A program made the position numbers and the translations under genes. DNA of 64,000 nt, from NCBI RefSeq assembly GCF_900104555.1, contig NZ_FNJU01000003.1:1-64000 (forward strand). Reading direction: 5' to 3'. The first letter of the stretch is position 1; every line of letters starts with the position of its first letter. The stretch is from Litchfieldia salsa (GTDB lineage: Bacteria > Bacillota > Bacilli > Bacillales > Bacillaceae_L). The notes beneath the pieces are model-generated. The model made no database searches. It was given only the letters and a program-made list of their open reading frames with translations, and was not told the DNA's origin. Shown here in pieces: positions 17,007-25,357 of this stretch.

Positions 17007-17445
17007 ATGAAGTTACATAAAAAATGTTTTTTAAATACTGATTGTTTTGTTAATGGTAAGTTGCTCAAATGAAGAATTTACTTTTGAAGAAAGGTTAGTA
17101 AATGGACTAAGTAATTCAGATATTTATTATGATGAAGTTGTTCATTACGAGATAAAAGATAACTTTGTTTTTGTTTTTTATACTGTTGCCCTTTTAGAAT
17201 TTATAGTTAAGTCAATATCCATTACTAATCTCCTTTAATACTTACTTATTTAACCCAACTTCTCCTATTTTATTAGTAACAATCCAGAAGTTGAGCAGGT
17301 AGAAGTTCATGGTAAATCTGCTAAAAATGTAAAATCTAAAGGTGTATCATTATGGATTATTTTTAGTGACCAGAACTTAGAAGAGGCAGATTATATTGCA
17401 TATGACCAGCAAGGTAATCAAGTCAATCTAATACAAAGAGATTAA
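17007..17445 (+). pseudogene. Frameshifted lipoprotein gene
   Basis: ATG 17007 (GGAGG upstream) starts MKLHKKCF. The hydrophobic part and lipobox LLMVSC continue one frame over at about 17036. After FTFEERLVNGLSNSDIYYD the frame is lost again near 17200, and a tail NPEVEQVEVHGKSAKNV...IAYDQQGN resumes from about 17284 to TAA 17443. At least two frameshifts. Originally perhaps a 140-residue lipoprotein. Confidence 0.6.
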
Positions 17446-17648
17446 TAGATTACTCTTCAATTAACGGGTGGCTTTACTTATTTTGTTGCAATTAAGTCCT
17501 AATTAAATGGGGTGAAGATTATCATGCTGGAATTGTTACTAGAGATTGATTATCTTCAAAAGAGTTTCTATGTGATGAAAAGGAATAAGCCAGAATAAGA
17601 GCATCTTTTGCTTTTGAGAAAAAGGGTTTTAGCATTCAGAATCCTTAT

Positions 17649-17738
17649 TCTATTAAAGGGTGCTTTGATCAAAAGGATTAAAGCCTTTTTTAGTAGAAGT
17701 TATTCAACTAGTGGAGCAGAAAAATTTAATAGGGGATA
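17649..17738 (+). repeat. Array repeat copy
   Basis: CTATTAAAGGGTGC, stem GGGTGCTTTGATC/GGATTAAAGCCTT, T-run, then GTTATTCAACTAGTGGAGCAG and AATTTAATAGGG. Confidence 0.7.
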
Positions 17739-17768
17739 TAATCTTGCAAAGAGTAGTCTTAAGAATTC

Positions 17769-17891
17769 ATGAATAGTTGGCTACATGGAATGAATGATGA
17801 TAGTTTATTAGTTGGGGTTAACTGTATTGCAAAATTGATTGGATTAGAAATTGAACCTTATGATTTATATAAAGAATTGGATGAAGCATAA
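17769..17891 (+). CDS. Small ORF, probable remnant
   Basis: Forty residues, MNSWLHGMNDDSLLVGVN..., ending DLYKELDEA. The composition is gene-like but there is no good ribosome binding site. Probably a C-terminal piece of a lost cargo gene. Confidence 0.3.
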   Translation: MNSWLHGMNDDSLLVGVNCIAKLIGLEIEPYDLYKELDEA

Positions 17892-17970
17892 ACGCTTATG
17901 GAATTAACGGGTGTAATCTAGAACAACAATAACAGGCATTGATCCATAAAGGAATAGTGCCTGTACATTT
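17886..17970 (+). repeat. Array repeat copy
   Basis: CGCTTATGGAATTAACGGGTG, inner stem ACAGGCATTGATCC/GGAATAGTGCCTGT. The right module is lost. Confidence 0.65.
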
Positions 17971-18008
17971 ATCAAATAATCCTTGTATAAAATAAAGGAG
18001 ATGGAAGT

Positions 18009-19019
18009 TTGTTAGAGTACAACCATTTTAAGAGCCTTAATAATTATGTATCTAACATTAAAAATGATATTGGTGCGACTGCCGCAGCAATTTATATTAT
18101 TAAAGATGGTGAAGTTGTTAATGAGTGGTATTCAGGGAGACACGACTCTTCTAAAGAATCACGAATCGTAGATGAACACACCCAATTTAATGTCGCTTCT
18201 ATTCGTAAAACATATCTTGGTCTAGCAATAAGTTTGCTAATTGAGCAAGGTCTGATTAAGAGTATTGATGATGAAATTGCTAGTTACTTAATCGATTATA
18301 AAGATATAGCTGGAGGAGTTACACTAAGGCACTTACTTACGCATACTCACGGATTATTTGAGGTTGGAGGGAAAATAGAAAGAAAGTTTCTCCCTGGGGA
18401 AAAGTGGGAGTATGGAAATACAGGTATCACAATGTTAATTCAATTAGTTAGGCATCTATCGGGTAAAACATTAAGCACTTTTATGAAAGATAATATATTT
18501 GAAATTTATAATTTTAATGAAACTGGGTGGAGAACAAAGAAAAATAAATACCTAATCTACAACTATTACAAGGAAAAAGATACCTGGGTTGGACCGAATG
18601 ACAGTAATGCAGGAGACCAAAGTAATTTGTTTGTTAGTGCAAGAGATTTAGCAAAGTGGGGGTATATTCACCTTAGAAAAGGGTGTCTAGACGGAAAACA
18701 ATTGTTGCCACAGAGTGTTTTTGAACGTGTATCCACACTCCAAACCCCAAATACCCTACCACAACATCTCCCAAGAAACAGTTTTATATGGTGGTTACAA
18801 AGCGACACTCCTTTAAATCAATTAGGGGGAAATCTACCAAGTTGTTCTTATCAAATACTGGGTATTACGGGGTGTGCTTGCTTGGCGTTGCCAATATATA
18901 ATGCAGTAGTAGTAAGGATGTATAACCAGTTAAGTAATCCTAAAGGTTATGATTATCTAAGTGATATTAGACATTTCGGTAATTTAGCGAATGATCTATT
19001 GAATTCTTATTCATCTTGA
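18009..19019 (+). CDS. Serine hydrolase, beta-lactamase (class C) family
   Basis: A 336-residue beta-lactamase/penicillin-binding-protein-like hydrolase. The S64-x-x-K67 nucleophile (ASIRK) and Y135-x-N137 (YGN) are present, with LRHLLTHTHGLFEVGG between them, as in class C/esterase relatives. There is no signal peptide, so it is probably a cytosolic esterase or peptidase and not a resistance enzyme. TTG start, with AAAGGAG upstream. Single cargo gene. Confidence 0.8.
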   Translation: MLEYNHFKSLNNYVSNIKNDIGATAAAIYIIKDGEVVNEWYSGRHDSSKESRIVDEHTQFNVASIRKTYLGLAISLLIEQGLIKSIDDEIASYLIDYKDIAGGVTLRHLLTHTHGLFEVGGKIERKFLPGEKWEYGNTGITMLIQLVRHLSGKTLSTFMKDNIFEIYNFNETGWRTKKNKYLIYNYYKEKDTWVGPNDSNAGDQSNLFVSARDLAKWGYIHLRKGCLDGKQLLPQSVFERVSTLQTPNTLPQHLPRNSFIWWLQSDTPLNQLGGNLPSCSYQILGITGCACLALPIYNAVVVRMYNQLSNPKGYDYLSDIRHFGNLANDLLNSYSS

Positions 19020-19021
19020 TC

Positions 19022-19053
19022 TTCAACAATGGGTAGCTTACGTTTAAAAAGGG
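19022..19053 (+). repeat. Partial array repeat
   Basis: TTCAACAATGGGTAGC, TTACGTTTAAAAAGGG. It abuts the left end of the duplicated segment. Confidence 0.5.
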
Positions 19054-19795
19054 AAATGATAATAAACAGAACCAATTTCTGCATTGTACAAGGAAATTGT
19101 GAAGGAATGTCTTCTGCAAGAAGCGAGAGTGTTGAAGATCTAAAATATATCGCAATGATAATATAATTTTTCAAATAATAATGAAATTAGATAAACGGTC
19201 TTACAACGAAGGCATATTTAATGATGTAGGTGCATTTATTTGTGAAGAATGTCTTAAATTAAATTAAATAATTTTACGAAAAGATACATGCATGTTATGC
19301 AGGTTTTAGTACCACCTTATATATACGGTATCTAGCTAAAAGCAAAATCCATTGAAAAAACTATCAACAAACATTTTATTATGTTACAACCTATAGAGAG
19401 GTAACTATAAAAGGGGGCTATATAAATGGAAGAAATTAAACACTTATTATCAATGGCATTAAAGTCAAACAAAAAAGTAATTAAAGGCCAAGAATTCAGT
19501 ATTGAGGCACATTTAAATGGATTAGATGATTATATTAATCTTTATGCTAAAGATGTTGTAGTGGCTGTATATGATGCAAATGATCAAGATTTAAATATAC
19601 TCAACCATGACTATAGGAAAGTAGTTATGTTTTTTGGTGAATGTCTGGAAGAAGAGGGTATGGAAGTATACATAGATGAGGGTTTAATGGATTGATGATT
19701 TTCGATAATGAAATCTTAAGTTTTATAACAATCTTCAGCAGTCAAAGTGCTAATGTTTAATTAAGATTGTTGGTTTCATTAATGTGTGTTTGACA
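19053..19795 (+). repeat. Segmental duplication, copy 1
   Basis: About 0.74 kb closely similar to 45391-46141, including long non-coding upstream sequence (GCGAGAGTGTTGAAGAT, ATATATCGCAATGATAATAT), the small gene 19426-19695 and about 100 bases after it. Both copies begin at a repeat remnant. Confidence 0.85.
19426..19695 (+). CDS. Hypothetical small acidic protein (intact duplicate)
   Basis: An 89-residue acidic protein (MEEIKHLLSMALKSNKK..., then LNGLDDYINLYAKDVVVAVYD, ending MEVYIDEGLMD). GGGGGC and a long conserved leader of about 370 bases precede it; the leader is also conserved in the second copy, suggesting a regulatory 5' region. The second copy (45772) is frameshifted. Function unknown. 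Confidence 0.65.
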   Translation: MEEIKHLLSMALKSNKKVIKGQEFSIEAHLNGLDDYINLYAKDVVVAVYDANDQDLNILNHDYRKVVMFFGECLEEEGMEVYIDEGLMD

Positions 19796-19914
19796 ATTAC
19801 TGCGCTGTAAAGATCGTATTATAGCAGCTAGCTTTTTGAAGTAATCTAGTTAGACAAATAAGTAGGTATGCTTAAGAAGAGTGATACAGCTTAACTTTTA
19901 CAGAAACTTAGAAG
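19696..19914. other. Intergenic region after the duplicated gene
   Basis: No gene. The duplication ends near 19795; the remainder before the terminator is A/T-rich and without visible features. Confidence 0.4.
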
Positions 19915-19949
19915 GGAGCAACTTTCTTTTAGGAGTGCTCTTTTTTTTG
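19913..19949 (+). terminator. Rho-independent terminator
   Basis: GGGAGCA and TGCTC arms flank a C/T-rich loop and are followed by nine T. Confidence 0.6.
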
Positions 19950-20003
19950 TTTTGCTAAAAATACAATTCGAAATACTAATTGTTAAAATATGGTTTTAGT
20001 GTC

Positions 20004-20040
20004 AAAATGACCATAGTCATAATATGACTATGGTCATTTT
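20004..20040. promoter_or_regulatory. Probable TetR-family operator, 17-bp-arm palindrome
   Basis: Perfect inverted repeat: ATGACCATAGTCAT (20007-20020), spacer AAT, ATGACTATGGTCAT (20024-20037), extended by AAA/TTT. Each arm is itself a near-palindrome TGACYATRGTCA, typical for TetR-family binding. It ends about 20 bases before the TetR start, suggesting autoregulation of the tetR-DUF3995 pair. Confidence 0.75.
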
Positions 20041-20062
20041 GATTGGAGGATGTAGAAATTCA

Positions 20063-20648
20063 ATGTTACAAGAAGAAAGGAAAAAAGAATTAAAAAAACA
20101 AATATTCTTTACATCAATTAAACTATTTAAGGAGTATGGGTATGACAATGTTACTGTTGAAAAAATTGCATCATCTTGTGGCATTGCTAAAGGTACGTTC
20201 TTTAATTATTTTCCAAAGAAGGAACATGTTTTACTGTATTTGGGGAGTTCACAAAATGAATACCTTCAAGAGGTCACACAAAAATATAAGGATGTAAAAA
20301 TGAAACAAAGAATTTTATTCATTTTTAAGGAACTCTTATTTATTTACTTGGAAAATTCAGATCTTTTAAAACTTACGTTGTCAGAAACCATTCGCTCTGC
20401 TCTAAAGGATGAATCAAGAAACATAGATTTATTTAAGGAAACCATGACTACCTTGATTGAAGAAGCAAAAATAAATAAAACAATAAATACCCGTTTTGAT
20501 TCCAAATACAATTGCCTCTGTTCTTGTAGGAATCTATTTTAACAGCCTAATTAGTTGGTCTATAAGTCAAGATGAAAGTGTGCATATTGTCTCTATTTTT
20601 GAAAGGCAATATGAAGTGATTTGGGAAGGTATTGAACACATGACCTAA
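20063..20648 (+). pseudogene. TetR-family regulator with C-terminal frameshift
   Basis: The N-terminus is a normal TetR helix-turn-helix (FKEYGYDNVTVEKIASSCG, IAKGTFFNYFPKKEHVLLYL). At 20498-20502 an extra base shifts the frame: the continued frame gives a false tail, while the next frame reads PNTIASVLVGIYFNSLISW and runs to TAA 20646, the expected TetR C-terminal domain. The full-length protein would be about 195 residues. The DNA-binding half is intact. A sequencing error in the T/C run is the alternative. Confidence 0.8.
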
Positions 20649-20669
20649 ATTAAAAGTGGAGGGATTGAT

Positions 20670-21092
20670 ATGGAACAACTATTCATTTACTTGTCGGTTA
20701 TAGTATTAGGTTTAGTAAGCGTGTTACATTTTTATTGGGTATTTGGTGGGACATGGGGATTACAAGCTAGCTTACCAGAAAAAGTAGAGGGTGGATCAGT
20801 ATTTACTCCGAGATGGATTGAAACCTTAATTGTTGCAGTTGGCTTGATTGGTGCGGCTTTTATTTTATTAGCACAAAATAATCTAGTATCATTTTTTACC
20901 CCGAATTCCTTTACGAAATGGTCAAGTATCGTACTTACCTGCATTTTTTTCCTTAGAGCAATTGGAGACTTTAAGTATATTGGTTTCACTAAGAGAATCC
21001 AAAATACTCCTTTCTCAAAGCACGACACGAAACTCTACACACCTCTGTGCTTATACTTAGCTATAATATTTATGACTTCATGGTTATTTTAA
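20670..21092 (+). CDS. DUF3995 membrane protein
   Basis: A 140-residue integral membrane protein with four predicted helices. The FYWVFGGTWGLQASLP motif after helix 1 is the hallmark of DUF3995. GGAGGG precedes the ATG, 21 bases after the TetR frame ends, so it is probably co-transcribed and controlled by TetR through the operator at 20004-20040. TetR-DUF3995 pairs are common in Bacillus. Function unknown. Confidence 0.8.
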   Translation: MEQLFIYLSVIVLGLVSVLHFYWVFGGTWGLQASLPEKVEGGSVFTPRWIETLIVAVGLIGAAFILLAQNNLVSFFTPNSFTKWSSIVLTCIFFLRAIGDFKYIGFTKRIQNTPFSKHDTKLYTPLCLYLAIIFMTSWLF

Positions 21093-21396
21093 AGAAAAGA
21101 TACTGTTACAAACGAAAAGCCTTCACACAAACAATATAAAAGTTGCTATTGAAACACAGGGAAGTAAAATGTAAAAGTACTGTCTTAGCTCATACCTATA
21201 TTTGGGGGATTATGCGTGGTGTATAGTTTTAAAGAAGTATATATTAATAGTTTTATCATTTTTCACTAGGTATCTGAGTATCCATAGTAAAACACGTTCA
21301 GAAGTATTGAGCTTTATTAAAAAGTAAAGTCTTAAAGTTACAAAGTTCGAAGAAGAATTATATTAATACAATTAATTACCTATTTACCCTATATAA
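21093..21396. other. Intergenic region
   Basis: About 300 A/T-rich bases without gene or repeat copies between the DUF3995 gene and the convergent OsmC-like gene. Confidence 0.4.
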
Positions 21397-21433
21397 AAAA
21401 GATTTACCTTCAAAAAAGGTAAATCTTTTTGGG
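21397..21433. terminator. Bidirectional terminator
   Basis: AAAAAGATTTACCTT and AAGGTAAATCTTTTT form a strong hairpin with A/T runs on both sides, ending the convergent DUF3995 and OsmC transcripts. Confidence 0.85.
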
Positions 21434-21438
21434 TTCGT

Positions 21439-21906
21439 TTAATATTCCTCAATTACCCATGTATGTTCAAATTCTACAGCTCCTTTAAGGGTTTGAACAA
21501 CAGGGCAATTTCGTTCAAAAACTGACAAAGCTCTTTCAGCAGCTTCTTTTTTGCCACTTGGAACTTTAACATCGTAATGACAGCTAATTTTTGTAATTTT
21601 TAATACGCCTTCAGGAGCTTCTATAGTACCTTGAACCTTTGCTTTAACATTATTTGTGGTTGGAATTTTACGCGCTTCCAGCGCGCCAGATAGGGTTCCA
21701 ACTAGTCAGCCACCTGCAGCAGATACAATATGATCAAGAGTTGAAGGATATTCAATTTCAGGTTCTACTCCATAAAACTTTTTAACTCCACCATGTACAC
21801 CATATAATATGGGTTCCTCGAATCCGTTTATAATTGCTTGTCGGATTTTATTAGCAGTATCCTTTTGTAGTATTGTTATTTCGGTTAATTCGATTGGTTC
21901 ACTCAT
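21439..21906 (-). CDS. OsmC-like selenoprotein (Sec at residue 67)
   Basis: A 155-residue OsmC/Ohr-type thiol peroxidase-like protein read through an in-frame TGA (21706-21708). Before it: STLDHIVSAAGG; after it: LVGTLSGALEARKIP, exactly where OsmC proteins have GGC. The second redox Cys is C134 (ERNCPVVQTLKG). Downstream of the TGA is a bSECIS-like hairpin, CGCGCT-GGA-AGCGCG (21685-21671 on this strand), with the loop about 27 bases from the TGA. GGTGGTG precedes the ATG. It likely detoxifies organic peroxides using Sec. Divergent from the next selenoprotein gene. Confidence 0.9.
21671..21685 (-). promoter_or_regulatory. Candidate bacterial SECIS of the osmC-like gene
   Basis: Six-base-pair GC stem CGCGCT/AGCGCG with GGA loop, 21-35 bases after the TGA on the - strand. 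It fits the spacing and the guanine-containing loop of known bSECIS elements. Confidence 0.75.
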
Positions 21907-22160
21907 ATAATAATCACCACCTACTATTAGAATACAAAATAGTTCGATTTTAATGCAATTGATTGGGCTTTATAATGAAACATTAATATGGAACAAGCAT
22001 GTATTAAATTTATTCTTTAAAATCCGATAAACTTTGAATTATTGATAAATTGGAATTTCTTGATAGGGAGAAGTTTAAGTTACTGGGAAAAACTAAGTGT
22101 TAAGTACCTAGAAACGCTTAAATAAATCAAGAATTTAAATACAAAAATAGGGGGAGCAAA

Positions 22161-22775
22161 ATGTCAGTTAAAGTTAAGATATACTCGGATTACGTTTGAC
22201 CATTTTGTTTTATAGCGGAGGCTCCGCTAGAAGAAGCACTAGAAGGAAAAGATGTTGAAGTTGAATGGATGCCATTTGAATTACGTCCTTATCCATCAGA
22301 AACGTTAAAGCCAGAAGGGGATTATCTTCAAACGACATGGGAAAATTCTGTTTATCCGATGGCTGAACACTTTGGTGTAAAAATCGTTTTACCACGAGTT
22401 TCTCCTCAGCCACATACACATTTAGCATTTGAAGGATATCAATATGCAAAGGAAAAAGGAAAAGGAAATGAGTATAACCATCGTATGCTTAAAGCATTTT
22501 TTCAGGAAGAACAGGATATTGGAAGTATAGAGGTACTAACTAAGTTAGCGGGAGAATTGGGGCTTAATGAGCAGGAGTATCGTGAAGCATTAGAAACAAG
22601 GAAATATAAAGAAGTACATCATCATGCATTACAACATGCTTATTCCGAAGCAAACATACAGGCTGTTCCTACGTTTATCATTGGGGATACAAAGGTTCAG
22701 GGTATGCGTTCAAAGCTGGACCTAGAACAAATAATTGACGATGAACTGGCAAAAAAGAATAAGGTCGTTGATTAG
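22161..22775 (+). CDS. DsbA/FrnE-family selenoprotein (U-P-F-C)
   Basis: A 204-residue DsbA-family oxidoreductase of the FrnE/2-hydroxychromene type. From ATG 22161 (GGGGGAG upstream) it reads VKVKIYSDYV, then in-frame TGA (22197-22199) as Sec13, then PFCFIAEAPLEEAL. So the active site is U13-P-F-C16 in place of CPFC. C-terminal VPTFIIGDTKVQGMRS contains the cis-proline loop. A hairpin AGCGGA-GGC-TCCGCT at 22214-22228 is a good bSECIS. No signal peptide, so a cytosolic thiol-disulfide oxidoreductase. Confidence 0.92.
22214..22228 (+). promoter_or_regulatory. Candidate bacterial SECIS of the dsbA-like gene
   Basis: Perfect stem AGCGGA/TCCGCT, loop GGC, with the loop 21-23 bases downstream of the TGA. 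Confidence 0.8.
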
Positions 22776-23090
22776 GTGCTCTTGCTAATAGTGATTGGGT
22801 AATAGAGTGAAAAAAAGGCGAACCGTTAATAGAATTGAACCCAGAAAAAGTTTTAAGTCCAAATGCGAAAATTAAAGATTTTGAAGTATAAGAAGGAATG
22901 GGCTGTGGCAAAAGTATTAGATGTATAATCAAGTGGCTTAAAGATGAACAAAATAGTAATGAAACTGGTTAGTGGGGGGAAGAACTATTTACCCCATTAG
23001 AAGCTCAAATCGTAACACGCTGTGACCCGTTTTCTACGGATTTGATGGAAGAATTGGTTAAAGCCCTTGATAATCCTAACAAACAGTAAA
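22776..23090 (+). pseudogene. Decayed unknown gene after the dsbA-like gene
   Basis: One frame reads LGALANSDWVIE-stop, KKGEPLIELNPEKVLSPNAK, IKDFEV-stop, EGMGCGKSIRCIIKWLKDEQ, stop, WGEELFTPLEAQIVTRCD and on to TAA about 23089, with TGA, TAA and TAG interruptions and no start codon. The text is clearly protein-like. The family is unrecognised. The mixed stop types argue against Sec decoding. Confidence 0.5.
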
Positions 23091-23100
23091 TAAAATGAAT

Positions 23101-23131
23101 CTCACCTTTTATATATAAGGTGGGATTTTTT
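23101..23131 (+). terminator. Rho-independent terminator
   Basis: CTCACCTT pairs with AAGGTGGG around an A/T loop; six T follow. Confidence 0.75.
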
Positions 23132-23200
23132 ATTCGACTATTAAAACCGTTTAATACTATACTGGAACTTGTAATAAACTTAGGGGGGATTGTGAATTAA

Positions 23201-24082
23201 ATGAATAAGTCTTTATTTATCATTTTATTAGTTATTACAACAGGTTTAATGGGTTCTTCGTTTGCAGTTGGGAAAATAGGACTTAACTATATCTCACCCT
23301 TACTTCTAGTTGGTTTACGATTTACATTGGCAGGCATAATCATGTCAGCGATAGTTATCTACTTGAAACGGACGCACCCAAAAAAGTTAACAGAATGGTT
23401 GCGAATTGTAGTAGTTGGAGCATTTCAAACTACCGGAGTTATGGGTTTAATCTTTTTAAGTCTTCGTACAATAACGGCAGGTGAATCGTCCATTCTTACT
23501 TTCACTAATCCTTTACTAGTTATTATATTTAGTGCAATTTTTATGGGCGCAAAATATCGCTGGGGTCAGTGGTTAGGTGTCATCGTTGGATTTTTAGGGG
23601 TATTTATCACACTTGGAGCTAGTTTAAATATTGAGCAATCGGGTACACTTCTGGGACTATTAAGTGGAGTCTCGTGGGCAATAGCAACAGTATTATTTAA
23701 AAAATGGGGCTCAATGTTCGATACATGGGTTCTAACGGCTTATCAAATGTTGTTTGGAGGCTTCTTTTTATTGATAGGAAGTGTTTTAGTTGAAAAAGTT
23801 GAAATAGAAATTACGTCAGTTTCGATTTTCATTATCCTATGGTTAGCAATTATGGCCTCCATTGTTCAGTTTGCGATCTGGTTCTATCTTTTACAGAAAG
23901 AAGACCCTGGAAAAGTAAGTGCTTATTTGTTTCTTGCTCCTTTATTTGGGGTTGTTTTCGGATGGAAACTACTGGGAGAACAATTTCATTTCTCAACATT
24001 ATTAGGAGGTGGCCTTATTCTATGTGGTATCTATTTTGTGAATAGACCACAAAAGATAGACTTAAACAAATCCTCTAAGTGA
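23201..24082 (+). CDS. EamA/DMT-family transporter
   Basis: A 293-residue integral membrane protein with ten predicted helices in two EamA repeats. MGSSFAVGKIGLNYISPLLLVGLRF in helix 1-2 and the EPGKVSAYLFLAPLFGVVFGW-like stretch in helix 8-9 are the typical drug/metabolite-transporter features. A GGGGGG site lies upstream. Substrate unknown; exporters of amino acids or metabolites dominate this family. Confidence 0.85.
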   Translation: MNKSLFIILLVITTGLMGSSFAVGKIGLNYISPLLLVGLRFTLAGIIMSAIVIYLKRTHPKKLTEWLRIVVVGAFQTTGVMGLIFLSLRTITAGESSILTFTNPLLVIIFSAIFMGAKYRWGQWLGVIVGFLGVFITLGASLNIEQSGTLLGLLSGVSWAIATVLFKKWGSMFDTWVLTAYQMLFGGFFLLIGSVLVEKVEIEITSVSIFIILWLAIMASIVQFAIWFYLLQKEDPGKVSAYLFLAPLFGVVFGWKLLGEQFHFSTLLGGGLILCGIYFVNRPQKIDLNKSSK

Positions 24083-24158
24083 TATTTACCTGTTAAGACT
24101 GTTTTATTATTTTCAAAATTTTTACTCTTTATTCGGGAAAATTATAGTTAATAACTGT

Positions 24159-24278
24159 TTAAATGGTATTGAATGTGAAAATCTTTGCTTTACATGTAAG
24201 TTCCTGAACGTTGGTAGCGTTTGGGTAGTCAGGAGTTATTTCATCGATTAACAAAGCCATTTTATCGTTTTCTACCAT
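24159..24278 (-). CDS. Small ORF or fragment
   Basis: Thirty-nine residues (MVENDKMALLIDEITPDYPN...), ending TFNTI. The composition looks coding, but no ribosome binding site is visible; possibly the decayed tail of a larger gene. Confidence 0.25.
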   Translation of the reverse strand: MVENDKMALLIDEITPDYPNATNVQELTCKAKIFTFNTI

Positions 24279-24399
24279 TAGTAAAAGTTCATACTTATCG
24301 AATGATTTTAGCAGTGAGAATTTGTTTGAAAAAAGCGTTTAAAGATTTGAAAAAAGAATAAGTGTTGGGATATTGATTATTGACCCATTTACAATGAGT

Positions 24400-24480
24400 T
24401 ATTCCAGTAACAGGGGCGATGACCAAGAAGGATTATCGCTTATTTTGGTTATTGTACTTACTGGTCAGGTTAAAGAAAGA
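24400..24480 (+). repeat. Array repeat copy
   Basis: TTATTCCAGTAACAGGGGCG, stem GCGATGACC/GGATTATCGC, TTATTGTACTTACTGG, TCAGGTTAAAGAAAGATGG. Confidence 0.75.
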
Positions 24481-24616
24481 TGGTCTTAGATGAAAGAGTA
24501 GGTAATTTAGGTAAGAGTTTTATTTATTTTTACTATTTTTACTAGATTTTCTTTATGACTACTTGCTATTAAAGGCGTAGAGTTAGTAAATAGAATAGAG
24601 AAGGGAGAAATATATA

Positions 24617-24904
24617 ATGAATAATGAAAATAATGTACTTTGGGGAGCATTTTTCGGGTTTATACTTGGTTTACTAGTTTCAAAAGTGTACCTATCATGG
24701 GCTATTCTATATCGAGCAGAAGGCACGGTGTATAGTGGAGAAAATGGTTGGAGAGATGGTATTCTAAGCACTCCGTTGTGGGTTAGGGCAACTGATCATC
24801 CACTTGGATTCACAATTGGTGTAATTTCCATTTTTATATTAATAGGTATCTTATTTATTAGGTACATATCGAATAACACAAAAGATAAAAAAATGGATAT
24901 ATAA
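24617..24904 (+). CDS. Small two-helix membrane protein
   Basis: A 95-residue membrane protein: helix 1 about residues 8-30, an external loop with EGTVYSGENGWRDGI, and helix 2 about 62-83, ending in a charged tail. AAGGGAG precedes the ATG. Family not recognised. One cargo gene in the array. Confidence 0.55.
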   Translation: MNNENNVLWGAFFGFILGLLVSKVYLSWAILYRAEGTVYSGENGWRDGILSTPLWVRATDHPLGFTIGVISIFILIGILFIRYISNNTKDKKMDI

Positions 24905-24924
24905 ATTTCATTAACATTGGACGC

Positions 24925-25128
24925 TTGGCTTATCGCGGAGTTTTTACGACAGCTCCATTCTGCTTATTGAAATTACTAAAGCCACAAGAGGCACAAATGA
25001 TTGTTAAGGAAATTATTGGGAATGAGCCTACTAACAAGGCTGTAATGTCAGTTCTAAATGATAAAAAAATGATTCACCTTCTTAACGGGGGAATCCTTAA
25101 TAAGAAAGGATTGCCTCTTTTCTATTGA
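24925..25128 (+). pseudogene. Possible gene remnant running into a repeat
   Basis: A TTG-initiated frame of 67 residues (FLLKLLKPQEAQMIVKE-like helix, NEPTNKAVMSVLNDKKMIHLL) without a ribosome binding site whose last 15 residues are translated repeat. Probably the C-terminal end of a lost gene joined to the repeat. Confidence 0.3.
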
Positions 25129-25153
25129 AGTAATAGTTTAGTTGAACAAGAAG
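25079..25153 (+). repeat. Array repeat copy
   Basis: CTTCTTAACGGGGGAATCC, stem AATCCTT/AAGGATT, CTATTGAAGTAATAG, GTTTAGTTGAACAAG. A second, compact copy is at 25243-25301 (CTTATTCAGTAAACGGAC, AGGTTAAGTCGAGAAGG). Confidence 0.75.
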
Positions 25154-25242
25154 TAGGGTAGGGGAATTATTTAAAATAAAGAATTTATGTAGGTAAATGG
25201 GACTGTTTTATTATAGGCTACTACCTATTTACTTGGTGAGCT

Positions 25243-25301
25243 GTTTGAATAATGAGCATAACTGTTCTTATTCAGTAAACGGACAGGTTAAGTCGAGAAG
25301 G
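25243..25301 (+). repeat. Array repeat copy, compact
   Basis: TTGAATAATGAGCATAACTG, TTATTCAGTAAACGGACAGG, TTAAGTCGAGAAGG. Confidence 0.6.
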
Positions 25302-25357
25302 ATTTTAAACAATGAACGCATTTTAAGTTATTCTATTTGAAGAGAAGTGAGTTTTAG

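Larger units (their letters stand above)
17446..18008. other. Decayed cargo and stacked repeats
   Basis: Left module at 17457 (TTCAATTAACGGGTGGC), a copy at 17649-17738, another at 17891-17970, and two short ORFs (24 residues at 17524; 40 residues at 17769). No full gene is visible. Confidence 0.45.
24083..24616. other. Long intergenic region with a repeat copy and a small - strand ORF
   Basis: No full gene. It contains a possible 39-residue - strand fragment (24159-24278) and the array repeat at 24400-24480, where the array resumes after a repeat-free 5 kb. Confidence 0.45.

Noticed and set aside
20024-20062. ATG at 20024 as the TetR start
   Set aside because: It lies inside the palindromic operator; ATG 20063 gives the usual TetR N-terminus.
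22776-23090. A fourth selenoprotein downstream of the DsbA-like gene
   Set aside because: The frame is also interrupted by TAA and TAG, has no start codon, and no SECIS-like hairpin follows the TGA.
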